DNA of 30,949 nucleotides from NCBI GenBank assembly GCA_030597345.1, contig JAUVSA010000001.1:1-30949 (forward strand). The letters run 5' to 3'. This stretch comes from Bacillota bacterium (lineage in GTDB: Bacteria; Armatimonadota; Hebobacteria; Hebobacterales; Hebobacteraceae). The number at the start of each line of letters is the position of its first letter. The stretch's first letter is position 1. Below are positions 1-7,674 of this stretch, in pieces. The notes under the pieces were generated by a model. It was not told where the DNA came from and made no database searches. It worked only from the letters and a program-made list of their open reading frames with translations. Made by a program: the position numbers and the translations under genes.

Positions 1-1
1 A

Positions 2-514
2 CAGTGGGAGGGAGTTAACGAGTTCGTCTACCAGACCTCCAACAAGTCGGTGGAGCGGTTCAACGCGTATTCGCTAATGGAAGATCCGATGACCTCGTGC
101 GGGTGCTTCGAGTGCATCATGGCGATTCTGCCGGAGCCGACGGGCGAGGTGCACGGAGTCATGAGCGTGAACCGGGAGTATCCGGGCATGACGCCGTGCG
201 GGATGGCATTCACGACGCTGGCCGGCACGGTGGGAGGCGGGTTGCAGACGCCCGGGTTCCTGGGGATCGGCCGACTGTACATAGTCAGCCCCAAGTTCAT
301 CTCCGCGGAGGAGGGGCTGCCGAGGATACTGTGGATGCCGAAGGAGCTGAAGGAGGCGCTCGCGGACCGCATCAAGGCGCGCGCGGAAGAGATCGGGCTG
401 GAGAATTTCTACGAGAAGATCGGTGACGAAACGGTGGCGACGACGGTCGAGGAGCTGATGCCATGGCTGGAAGAGCAGGATCATCCGGCCATGAAGATGG
501 AGTCATTGCTGTAG
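2..514 (+). CDS. acsB: CODH/acetyl-CoA synthase beta subunit (acetyl-CoA synthase), C-terminal part
   Basis: The gene enters from the left edge, so only the last 170 residues are visible. AcsB condenses a corrinoid-bound methyl group, CO and CoA into acetyl-CoA at the Ni-Ni-Fe4S4 A-cluster, the last step of the Wood-Ljungdahl pathway in the cytoplasm. The visible part contains the SCGCFEC segment (codons at about 95-115). In the family the Cys-Gly-Cys triplet there holds the distal nickel. The conserved stretch around GTVGGGLQTPGFLGIG and the KFISAEEGLPRILWMPKELKE segment follow, and the C-terminus looks complete. acsC starts 39 bp downstream on the same strand. The N-terminal domain and the other A-cluster cysteines lie outside the window. 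Confidence 0.96.
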   Translation, partial: QWEGVNEFVYQTSNKSVERFNAYSLMEDPMTSCGCFECIMAILPEPTGEVHGVMSVNREYPGMTPCGMAFTTLAGTVGGGLQTPGFLGIGRLYIVSPKFISAEEGLPRILWMPKELKEALADRIKARAEEIGLENFYEKIGDETVATTVEELMPWLEEQDHPAMKMESLL

Positions 515-553
515 TGTCGTCACAGACAGAGGGATGTTAACGGAGGTAGGGCC

Positions 554-1891
554 GTGGGCCTAACGGGCTTAGACATCTTCAAGCAACTGCCGAAGACAAA
601 CTGCGGCGACTGCGGCGTGCCAACGTGTCTGGCTTTTGCGATGAAGCTGGCACAGAAACAGGCGTCGCTGGACCAGTGTCCGCACGTGACCGAAGACGCT
701 AAGGCGGCGCTCGAGGGCGCATCTGCGCCCCCAATCAAGCTGGTGACGATCGGGGATGGGGAGCGCAAGCTGGAGATTGGCAACGAGACAGTGTTGTTCC
801 GGCACGAGGAGACTTTCCACCATCCAGCCGGGATCGCGGTGCTGGTGGAGGGCAGCCTGGGAGAAGAGGAACTGGCTGCGCGGGTGGCGGCGGTAGGCGA
901 GGCCAGCTTCGAGCGCGTCGGCCAGACGCTCCAGCTGGATGCAGTGGCACTGCAGGGCGAGGGGGACGCGTTCGTGAAGGCCGCGCAGGTGGCGGCCGAG
1001 AAGTCAGCGGTGCCCCTGATCTTGATGAACGAAGATCCGACGGTGATGGGAAAAGCGCTGGAGGCGTGTGGGGGAAAGAAGCCGCTGATCTGTGCTGCGA
1101 CGACAGAGAACGTTGAGGCGATGGCGGCCTTGGCGAAGGCGCACGCCTGTCCCCTCGTGGTAAAGGGAAGCGATCTGAGTTCTCTCGCGGAGGTCTCGGA
1201 GAAGGCGCAAGCCGCAGGGGCAACCGATCTGGTGCTCGATTCCGGGGCACGGGAACCGTCGCAGGTGCTGGCCAACGAAACGGCGATCCGCCGGGCGGCG
1301 CTGCGCAAGCGCTTTCGGCCGTTCGGCTTCCCCACCATTACCTTCGCCCAGGCGGACGACGCCCAGGATGAGCTGCAACAGGCGGCGAGCTACCTGGCAA
1401 AGTATGCAGGGATCGTGGTCTTGCGGCAGATGGAGCCCTGGGAGCTGCTGGCGCTGGTGACGGTGAGGCAGAACATCTACACTGACCCGCAGAAGCCGAT
1501 TCAGATTGAGGAGGGGCTGTACGAGATCGGCAGTCCGAACGAGAAGTCGCCCGTGCTGGTGACGACGAATTTCTCGCTCACATACTTCACGGTGGAGGGA
1601 GACGTGGAGGCAAGCCGCGTGCCGGCATGGGCCGTGGTCGTGGATACTGAGGGAACCTCGGTGCTCACGGCCTGGGCGGCGGAGAAGTTCACCGCGGAGA
1701 TCATTGCCGAGAAGGTGCGCGCCTTCGATGTTGCCAGCAAAGTCGAGCATCGGAAGCTGATTCTTCCGGGACACGTAGCGGTACTGAGCGGGAAGCTGGA
1801 GGAGGAGTTGGGTCAGGAGTGGCAGGTGATTGTCGGCCCCCGTGAATCGTCGGGGATACCCAGTTTCCTGAGAACCTCCTGGCCTTCGTAG
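554..1891 (+). CDS. acsC: Corrinoid/iron-sulfur protein large (gamma) subunit
   Basis: 445 residues, full length for the family. With AcsD it forms the CFeSP that carries the methyl group as methylcobamide between AcsE and AcsB. The N-terminus shows the [4Fe-4S] motif of this subunit, Cys17, Cys20, Cys25 and Cys42 (NCGDCGVPTC then DQC). This cluster relays the electron that re-reduces Co(II). The central part is a TIM-barrel-like region and the C-terminus ends with the GPRESSGIPSFL motif typical of the corrinoid-binding domain. The start is GTG at 554 with GGAGG at 542-546, 7 nt upstream; no better start exists before the Cys motif. It lies between acsB and the RACo-type activator in an apparent operon. 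Confidence 0.96.
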   Translation: MGLTGLDIFKQLPKTNCGDCGVPTCLAFAMKLAQKQASLDQCPHVTEDAKAALEGASAPPIKLVTIGDGERKLEIGNETVLFRHEETFHHPAGIAVLVEGSLGEEELAARVAAVGEASFERVGQTLQLDAVALQGEGDAFVKAAQVAAEKSAVPLILMNEDPTVMGKALEACGGKKPLICAATTENVEAMAALAKAHACPLVVKGSDLSSLAEVSEKAQAAGATDLVLDSGAREPSQVLANETAIRRAALRKRFRPFGFPTITFAQADDAQDELQQAASYLAKYAGIVVLRQMEPWELLALVTVRQNIYTDPQKPIQIEEGLYEIGSPNEKSPVLVTTNFSLTYFTVEGDVEASRVPAWAVVVDTEGTSVLTAWAAEKFTAEIIAEKVRAFDVASKVEHRKLILPGHVAVLSGKLEEELGQEWQVIVGPRESSGIPSFLRTSWPS

Positions 1892-1958
1892 CGGCAGCGC
1901 ACACATATCGGACATATGGGAGGGGGGCCTAGCGGGAGGGCAAGGGCAGTACCGTGCA

Positions 1959-3896
1959 ATGAGCAGCCACATTGTCGTCTTTCTGCCTGACGGCGCATGC
2001 GTGGAAGTCGAGTCCGGCCAGACCATCCTGGATGCCGCCGGCGCGGCTGGCATTGGGATTGATTCGGCCTGCGGGGGCCAGGGGTCATGCGGCAAATGCA
2101 AGGTGCTCGTGACGCTGGGGCGGCCGGGCGGCCACCCGGGGGATCACGTCTCCAGAGAGGAAGTGGGACGGGGGATGGTGCTGGCCTGCCAGGCCACGGT
2201 GGAAGATGATTTGGTGGTGGAAGTGCCTCCTGAATCGCAACGCGGCGAGCTGCAGATTCTGATGAACCAGACGCAGATGGAGGCGACTCTGGCGGAGTCC
2301 GACATTCCCTTGGCGGAGCGTGTCTCGGTAGGCGTGGTGCCCCCGGAGAAGGACCGAGAGAGAAGTGATGTCGAGCGCCTGGTGGAGTCCCTGCGGGTCG
2401 CCCGCGGAGACAGGTTTTCTGAATTCGAGGTGAGCGTGGAAGCCCTGCGTGCCCTGCCTCGGGTAGCGCGGGATGCCAACTGGGAGCTGGAGGCGCTGTT
2501 GGCGGACTCCTCTGGGCCGAGGCGCGACCGCCATCGGGGGGAGATCTTCGCCCTGGAGCCGAGTGGGTCCAAGAGGGGGTACGGACTGGCAGTGGATGTG
2601 GGCACGACGACGATCGTCGTGCACCTGATCGATCTCGACACAGCTGGCTTTCTGGATGCCTGCGCTTCGCTCAACGATCAGATATCCAGGGGGGAGGATG
2701 TGATTTCCCGCATCATATGGACCCAGGAGCACGAGGACGGCCTCGCCGAACTGCGCGATGCAGTCCGCCGGACAGTCAACGGGTGTGTGCGGGAGCTTAC
2801 GGAGGGGCAGGGGATTGCCGCGGAGGAGATCATTGGGGCGGCATGTGTGGGGAACACGGTGATGATGCACCTGCTGCTGGGAATCGATCCGGCGGCGATC
2901 CGGAGGGCGCCATACGTTCCGGGGATGCGGCTGCTGCCGACGCTGCGGGCCCGGGAGGTGGGACTGCAGATTCATCCCAGCGCGCCGGTCTACCTGGCGC
3001 CGTGCGTGAGCAGCTACGTGGGGGGAGACGTGACGGCCGGGCTGCTGGCGACTGGGACCGGGGAGTCGCCGCGGTTGACCCTGTTCATCGATATGGGGAC
3101 CAACGGGGAGATGGTGATCGGGAACCGGGAGTGGCTGATGTGCTGCTCGTGCTCCGCGGGGCCGGCTTTCGAGGGTTCCGGGGTAGAGTACGGGATGTAC
3201 GCGACGGTAGGGGCGATGGAGCGGGTGTCGTATGACCCGGTGACCGACGAAGTTGACTACATGACGATTGGGGAGGCGAAGCCGCGCGGGGTCTGCGGGT
3301 CCGGTCTGGTGGATGCGCTGGCAACCATGCTGCAGGCGGGGGTCATAGACCGCGCGGGTCGAATCAACCTCGGCTTTCCGAGCAAGCGGGTCAGGGTACG
3401 CAATGAGCGTCCCGAGTTCGTGCTGGTATGGGGTGAGGAGGTCGGCAGAGCGGACGACATCTCGCTTGGCGAGGACGGAATCCAGAACCTGATTCGGTCG
3501 AAATCGGCCATATATGCGGCTGCAACTACCTTGCTCGAGAGTCTGGGGCTGGCAGCTTCGAACTTGGAGCAGATTCTGGTGGCGGGCGCGTTCGGGAACT
3601 ACCTCGACGCGGAAAGCGCAGTGCTGATTGGGCTGCTGCCGGACATCCCGCTGGAGCGGATCCGGTTCGTTGGCAACACTGCGGTGGCGGGGGCGCGGAT
3701 GGCGCTGCTGGGCCGACAGGCTCGAGCTCGCATGGAGGAGCTCGCGGGCAGGATGACCAATTTCGAACTGAGCGCGGTGCCCGGCTACATGGATCGGTAC
3801 GTCTCCGGTCTCTTCTTGCCCCACACCGACCTGCACTTGTTCCCCTCGGTGGCCGAGAAGCTCGCCCTGAGGGACCAAGGGGCGGCTGCCACATGA
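1959..3896 (+). CDS. acsV: Corrinoid activation protein: [2Fe-2S] ferredoxin plus ASKHA ATPase domain (RACo type, DUF4445)
   Basis: 645 residues. Proteins of this family use ATP hydrolysis to drive the uphill reduction of inactive Co(II)-CFeSP back to Co(I). The N-terminus is a plant-type [2Fe-2S] ferredoxin with Cys38-x5-Cys44-x2-Cys47 and Cys77 as ligands. A linker of about 100 residues follows. The C-terminal ASKHA-type half has phosphate-loop motifs at D213-V-G-T-T-T and D378-M-G-T-N-G-E, with a later GAFGNYL segment and an adenosine-type GNTAVAGA segment. The gene sits directly after acsC, whose product is the known partner, and its stop overlaps the next start by 4 bp (ATGA), suggesting translational coupling. 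The Shine-Dalgarno before ATG 1959 is not strong (AAGGGCAG about 10 nt away), so the exact start is slightly uncertain. Confidence 0.92.
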   Translation: MSSHIVVFLPDGACVEVESGQTILDAAGAAGIGIDSACGGQGSCGKCKVLVTLGRPGGHPGDHVSREEVGRGMVLACQATVEDDLVVEVPPESQRGELQILMNQTQMEATLAESDIPLAERVSVGVVPPEKDRERSDVERLVESLRVARGDRFSEFEVSVEALRALPRVARDANWELEALLADSSGPRRDRHRGEIFALEPSGSKRGYGLAVDVGTTTIVVHLIDLDTAGFLDACASLNDQISRGEDVISRIIWTQEHEDGLAELRDAVRRTVNGCVRELTEGQGIAAEEIIGAACVGNTVMMHLLLGIDPAAIRRAPYVPGMRLLPTLRAREVGLQIHPSAPVYLAPCVSSYVGGDVTAGLLATGTGESPRLTLFIDMGTNGEMVIGNREWLMCCSCSAGPAFEGSGVEYGMYATVGAMERVSYDPVTDEVDYMTIGEAKPRGVCGSGLVDALATMLQAGVIDRAGRINLGFPSKRVRVRNERPEFVLVWGEEVGRADDISLGEDGIQNLIRSKSAIYAAATTLLESLGLAASNLEQILVAGAFGNYLDAESAVLIGLLPDIPLERIRFVGNTAVAGARMALLGRQARARMEELAGRMTNFELSAVPGYMDRYVSGLFLPHTDLHLFPSVAEKLALRDQGAAAT

Positions 3897-4978
3897 GCAG
3901 GCCACTCTACATTGCCTCGGTGGACTCGTTTGCGGGGAAGTCCCTGACGGCGCTCGCCCTTGGCCTCGAGCTGCGGGAGTCCGGCCTCAAAGTGGGATAC
4001 TTCAAGCCCGTGGGGGCGTTGCCGCACGAGGTGGACGGGGTGACGACGGATGAGGACGCTCACTTCATCAGCAAGCGGCTGAACCCGGAGGCGCCGGTGG
4101 CGGCGATCTGTCCGGTCCTGCTGACGGCGGAGTTGATGGAGCGCGCGGTGCGGGGCGAGGTCGAGGGACTGCGGGATCGCATCAAGGAGGACTACTCCCG
4201 GGTTGCGGCGGGCCGAGATGTGGTTATCATAGGCGGGACGGGGGACCTGGCGCGTGGCTCACTACTGGACCTGTCAGGACCGGCGATTGCGGAGCTGCTG
4301 GAGGCGGTGGTGCTGGTGCTGGCAAGATCTGCTGGGGACGATACGGTAGAGCAGGTGCTGCTGGCGCAGCGACTGCTGGGAGAGCGGCTGGGGGGCGTAA
4401 TCTTCAACTTCGTGGAGCCGGATGACCGAGAAGCGCTGGAGGGGCCCCTCGGCCGATACCTGGAGGGACGAGGGATAAAGGTGCTGGGGATGGTGCCGCG
4501 AGACGACCTGTTGGGCGCGATCACGGTCAGGGAGCTCGCGGAGCATCTACCGGCGAAGCTGCTCTGCTGCGAGAAGGCAGTTGACGAGCTGATAGTGCAT
4601 TTTGTGATTGGGGCAATGGGGGTGGCAAGCGCGGCGAAGTACTTCCGGCAGCTCCCGGACAAAGCGGTGATTACGGGAGGCGATCGGCCGGATATTCAGT
4701 TGGCGGCACTACAGACCGCGACAAAGGCGGTCGTGCTGACGGGCAACATATACCCAAGTGCGGTTATCGTAAATCGGGCGCAGCAGCTCGGGGTGCCGCT
4801 GCTGCTGGCGCCGCATGATACTCTGGCGACGGTGGAGCGGATCGAGCAGACAGTGGGGCGGCTCCGGGTGCGCGAGGAGGCGAAGATAACGCGGGCGCGC
4901 GCGCTGTTCGAGAAGAACGTGGACATGGAGCGGATTCGAGCCGTCATCGGCCTGACGACCGGCTCGGCGGCTGAATGA
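3893..4978 (+). CDS. BioD-like P-loop NTPase with DRTGG domain (phosphotransacetylase N-terminal-like protein)
   Basis: 361 residues. Residues 1 to about 215 resemble the dethiobiotin-synthetase-like SIMIBI NTPase fold, with a P-loop at residues 9-17 (SVDSFAGKS), a KPVG motif at 38-41 and a strand ending VVIIGGTGDL at 110-119. Residues about 215-325 match the DRTGG domain, with ITGGDRPDIQ at 260-269 and a VVLTGNIYP segment. This two-domain arrangement is the N-terminal part of long phosphotransacetylases, but the catalytic phosphate acetyl/butyryltransferase domain is absent and the protein ends naturally. It overlaps the activator gene by 4 bp and precedes acsD by 71 bp, so it is in the acs operon. 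It could be a nucleotide-sensing regulator or a metallocluster-maturation NTPase standing in for CooC. The function is unknown and both ideas are inference. Confidence 0.85.
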   Translation: MSRPLYIASVDSFAGKSLTALALGLELRESGLKVGYFKPVGALPHEVDGVTTDEDAHFISKRLNPEAPVAAICPVLLTAELMERAVRGEVEGLRDRIKEDYSRVAAGRDVVIIGGTGDLARGSLLDLSGPAIAELLEAVVLVLARSAGDDTVEQVLLAQRLLGERLGGVIFNFVEPDDREALEGPLGRYLEGRGIKVLGMVPRDDLLGAITVRELAEHLPAKLLCCEKAVDELIVHFVIGAMGVASAAKYFRQLPDKAVITGGDRPDIQLAALQTATKAVVLTGNIYPSAVIVNRAQQLGVPLLLAPHDTLATVERIEQTVGRLRVREEAKITRARALFEKNVDMERIRAVIGLTTGSAAE

Positions 4979-5049
4979 CCCATCTGCGACGAGCGCACAC
5001 ACAAACTGACGCAAACTAACACATACTGCCAGAAGAGAGAGAGTCGACG

Positions 5050-6021
5050 ATGCCATTTGAGACGCCTGTCGAGAAGTGGGCGAGCGCGGTCAACACCGTG
5101 ACCATCGGCGCTACCTCCGCAGAAGGGGGCACGCGTGCATCGACGGTCACAGTTGGAGGAGACACCAGTCTGCCATTCCTCCAGTTCGAGGGCAAGACGC
5201 CGCATCGGCCAGTGATCGCGATGGAGGTGCTTGACGTTCCGCCAGAGGAATGGCCGCCGCCGATGGCGGAGGCCGTTGGGGATGTGTCAGACGACCCTGC
5301 GGCCTGGGCGCGGAAGGCCGTGGACGAGTTCGGGGCCGATTTGATCTCGCTGCGGCTGGTGGGAGCGCACCCAGACCAGCAGGACCGATCGGCAGAGGGC
5401 TGTGCGCAGACAGTGACATCCGTGCTGTCGGCGGTGAACGTGCCGCTGATCATCTGGGGGTGCGGACAGGCGGATAAGGACAACGAAATCATGCCGCGCT
5501 GCAGTGAGGTGGCGGCTGGCGAGAACTGTCTGTTGGGTACGGCGGCGCAGGACAACTACAAGACGATAACCGCGGCCTGCATGGCGGACGGACACAAGCT
5601 GCTGGCGGAGGCGCCGCTGGACATCAACATCCAGAAGCAGGTGAACATCTTGGTGTCCGAGATGGGGCTGGATCTGTCCCGAATCATCATGTACCAGGCC
5701 ACGGGGGGACTGGGATACGGGATGGAGTACGCGTACTCGATCATGGAGCGAACGCGGCTGGCGGCGCTGGCGGCGGACCGGATGCTGTCGATGCCCCTGT
5801 TGGCACTGGTCGGATCGGAATGTTGGAAGGCCAAGGAGGCTCGCAGTCCGGAGGAGGTAGTGCCAGAGTGGGGGGCGGAGAGCGAGAGAGGGGTTGCGTG
5901 GGAGGCCACCACAGCAACGTGCTTCTTGCACGCCGGGACTCACATCCTGGTGATGTGGCATCCCCGCGCGGCGGCGCTAGTGCGAAAGACGATCGATTCT
6001 CTCATGAGTCAGGAGGCATAG
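5050..6021 (+). CDS. acsD: Corrinoid/iron-sulfur protein small (delta) subunit
   Basis: 323 residues, normal length. AcsD is the TIM-barrel partner of AcsC, and the two clamp the corrinoid between them. Family signatures seen are the N-terminal EKWASAVNTVTIGAT, the GGDTSLPFLQFEG segment, the IIWGCGQADKDNEIM segment and the MYQATGGLGYGMEY motif. The start is ATG 5050, preceded by a purine-rich AGAAGAGAGAGAG tract. The 71-bp leader is unusually A/C-rich, so it is probably unstructured. acsE begins 4 bp after the stop, consistent with co-translation. Confidence 0.96.
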   Translation: MPFETPVEKWASAVNTVTIGATSAEGGTRASTVTVGGDTSLPFLQFEGKTPHRPVIAMEVLDVPPEEWPPPMAEAVGDVSDDPAAWARKAVDEFGADLISLRLVGAHPDQQDRSAEGCAQTVTSVLSAVNVPLIIWGCGQADKDNEIMPRCSEVAAGENCLLGTAAQDNYKTITAACMADGHKLLAEAPLDINIQKQVNILVSEMGLDLSRIIMYQATGGLGYGMEYAYSIMERTRLAALAADRMLSMPLLALVGSECWKAKEARSPEEVVPEWGAESERGVAWEATTATCFLHAGTHILVMWHPRAAALVRKTIDSLMSQEA

Positions 6022-6025
6022 TTCG

Positions 6026-6811
6026 ATGTACGCCATCGGCGAACGCATCAACGGGATGTTCAAGGCGGTTGCTGCCGCCATCCAAGAGAAGAACCCGGAA
6101 CCGATTCAGGAGCTGGCGAAGACTCAGCTAGCGGCTGGGGCACAGGCATTGGACGTCAATGTGGGCCCGGCCACGGCCGACCCCCTGGCGGCGATGGGGT
6201 GGCTGGTGAAGGCGATCCGCGAGGTGACCGACGCGCCGTTGGCCATCGACACGACCAAGCCGGAGGTGATGAGGCGAGGTCTGGAGATGGCGGGGCCGGG
6301 GTCGATCATCAATTCCAGCAAGGGCCAGCAGGACCAGCTCGACATATTCATACCCATGGCCGTCGAGCATCAGGCCTCGTTGATTGCGCTGACGATAGAC
6401 GAGAACGGCATACCGCGCGATGCGAACGGCCGGGGTGAGATCGCGCTGCGCGTAGTTGCGGCCGCGATGGAGAAGGGGCTGTCGCCAGATCGAGTGATGA
6501 TAGACGCAGTGATTCTGCCGGTGAACGTCACCCAGCCGACGCCGGGACATGTGCTGGAGACGATCCGAAATGTGAAACTGCTGTCTGACCCGCCGCCGAA
6601 GACAGTATTGGGGCTGAGCAATGTGTCGCAAGGGACGACTCAGCGAGCGATCATCAACCGCACATATCTGGTGATGTGTCTTGCGGCCGGTCTGGACGCG
6701 GCCATCTTGGACGTGACGGAGTCGGAGATGATGGACGCGATGATCGCGGCCGAGGTCTTGCTGAACCACGCCGTCTACTGTGATGACTTCCTAAAGGCAT
6801 ACCGCTCATAA
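6026..6811 (+). CDS. acsE: Methyltetrahydrofolate:corrinoid/iron-sulfur protein methyltransferase
   Basis: 261 residues, the usual length. It transfers the N5-methyl group of methyl-THF to Co(I) of the CFeSP. The fold is a pterin-binding (DHPS-like) TIM barrel, recognisable from the N-terminal GERING and the strand motifs LDVNVG, AIDTTKP, INSSKG and GLSNVSQG. Asp75, Asn96, Asp160 and Asn199 of this protein fall at the positions known for pterin binding and catalysis in the Moorella enzyme (Asn199 is the mobile residue near N5), so it should be active. The start is ATG 6026, 4 bp after acsD. It is the penultimate gene of the operon segment. Confidence 0.96.
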   Translation: MYAIGERINGMFKAVAAAIQEKNPEPIQELAKTQLAAGAQALDVNVGPATADPLAAMGWLVKAIREVTDAPLAIDTTKPEVMRRGLEMAGPGSIINSSKGQQDQLDIFIPMAVEHQASLIALTIDENGIPRDANGRGEIALRVVAAAMEKGLSPDRVMIDAVILPVNVTQPTPGHVLETIRNVKLLSDPPPKTVLGLSNVSQGTTQRAIINRTYLVMCLAAGLDAAILDVTESEMMDAMIAAEVLLNHAVYCDDFLKAYRS

Positions 6812-6845
6812 ACGGCGCCCTGGAACGCGGGAGGAGGCAGTTCGG

Positions 6846-7544
6846 GTGCGTGTGGAGATCGTCTACGTGGAGGGGAGGTACTTCGAACGAGTGCTCGCGC
6901 ACCTGTCGCGGATGTCGCCTGGGAACGTCGACGCCTACCAAGTGCCTCGGTCCCTCCCACCGGTCCTCGACGACGCGGCAGAGTATCTGCCCGCTGAGCT
7001 GGGAGCCGGTGACCTGATAATCGCGATCAACATCCACCCTGAACTGCTGCTCGAGATCCCGCACATGGTTGGCGGCCGCAGCACGCGGGCTCTCATCGCT
7101 CCCATCGAAGACCCCAACTGGATCAAGCCCGGCCTGCAGCGCCAGGTGACGCAGGCGTGCGCGCGCAACGACATCGAGTCGGCCTTTCCGAAGCCATTCT
7201 GCGCGCTGGAGCCGAGCACTCCCGCGATCCGCGAGTTCTGCGAGCGGTTCGAGGCCGGGGCGCCGAAGTTCAAGCTGCGACTGAGCGAAGGGAAGGTCGC
7301 AGAGGCGGAGGTGGTGCGCGGGTCGCCATGTGGGCTGACCCACTTCGTGGGGGAGAAGCTGGTGGGGCTGGCGGCCGACGATTCGCTGCCGGAGAAGGCG
7401 GGGCAGTTGCACCACACATATCCATGCCTGGCCTCCATGGCCATGGACGCCACCACCGGGGAGACCATCATGCACGCGTCGCTGTACTTGATCCGCGACC
7501 GGATGGCGGAGGCGTTGGAGGAGGCGAGGCGTCAGGGAACATAG
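6846..7544 (+). CDS. DUF166 family protein of the Wood-Ljungdahl gene cluster
   Basis: 232 residues, soluble, no signal peptide or membrane segment. It resembles the DUF166 family (COG1810), which I recall from archaea and from acetogen-type acs clusters and which has no established function. Conserved-looking features are an N-terminal strand/helix (RVEIVYVEGRYF), IAPIEDPNW near the middle, and a C-terminal region with RGSPCGLTHFVG and HHTYPCLASM. The paired Cys and His residues there could bind a metal or cluster. The start is GTG 6846, with GGGAGGAGG about 10 nt upstream. It follows acsE by 34 bp and is the last gene of the operon before a convergent gene, so co-expression with acsDE is likely. 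Assignment to the family rests on memory of the motif pattern. Confidence 0.75.
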   Translation: MRVEIVYVEGRYFERVLAHLSRMSPGNVDAYQVPRSLPPVLDDAAEYLPAELGAGDLIIAINIHPELLLEIPHMVGGRSTRALIAPIEDPNWIKPGLQRQVTQACARNDIESAFPKPFCALEPSTPAIREFCERFEAGAPKFKLRLSEGKVAEAEVVRGSPCGLTHFVGEKLVGLAADDSLPEKAGQLHHTYPCLASMAMDATTGETIMHASLYLIRDRMAEALEEARRQGT

Positions 7545-7552
7545 GCTGGTCT

Positions 7553-7667
7553 GTAGGGCGGGCGTGCCGGAGTTTACCCTGAGCGACTTGTTCTGCGTAG
7601 CTTCGGCGAAGCAGGAAGCCGAATGGGCCCGCCAGAGAACAGGGCAGGAGACCCGCTCCCGCCCTAC
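7553..7667. repeat. Inverted repeat in the convergent spacer, possible bidirectional terminator
   Basis: GTAGGGCGGG at 7553-7562 is perfectly complementary to CCCGCCCTAC at 7658-7667. Between them lies a small hairpin, GCTTC-GGC-GAAGC at about 7599-7611. The arms bracket nearly the whole gap between the DUF166 gene and the convergent membrane-protein gene. No clear T-tract follows, so factor-independent termination is only a possibility. Confidence 0.4.
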
Positions 7668-7674
7668 CCTTTAC

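Noticed and set aside
2085..3905. 606-codon open frame on the minus strand opposite the RACo gene
   Set aside because: It is a GC-rich shadow: low-complexity Arg/Pro/Gln/His translation with no family resemblance, wholly opposite a well-conserved gene.
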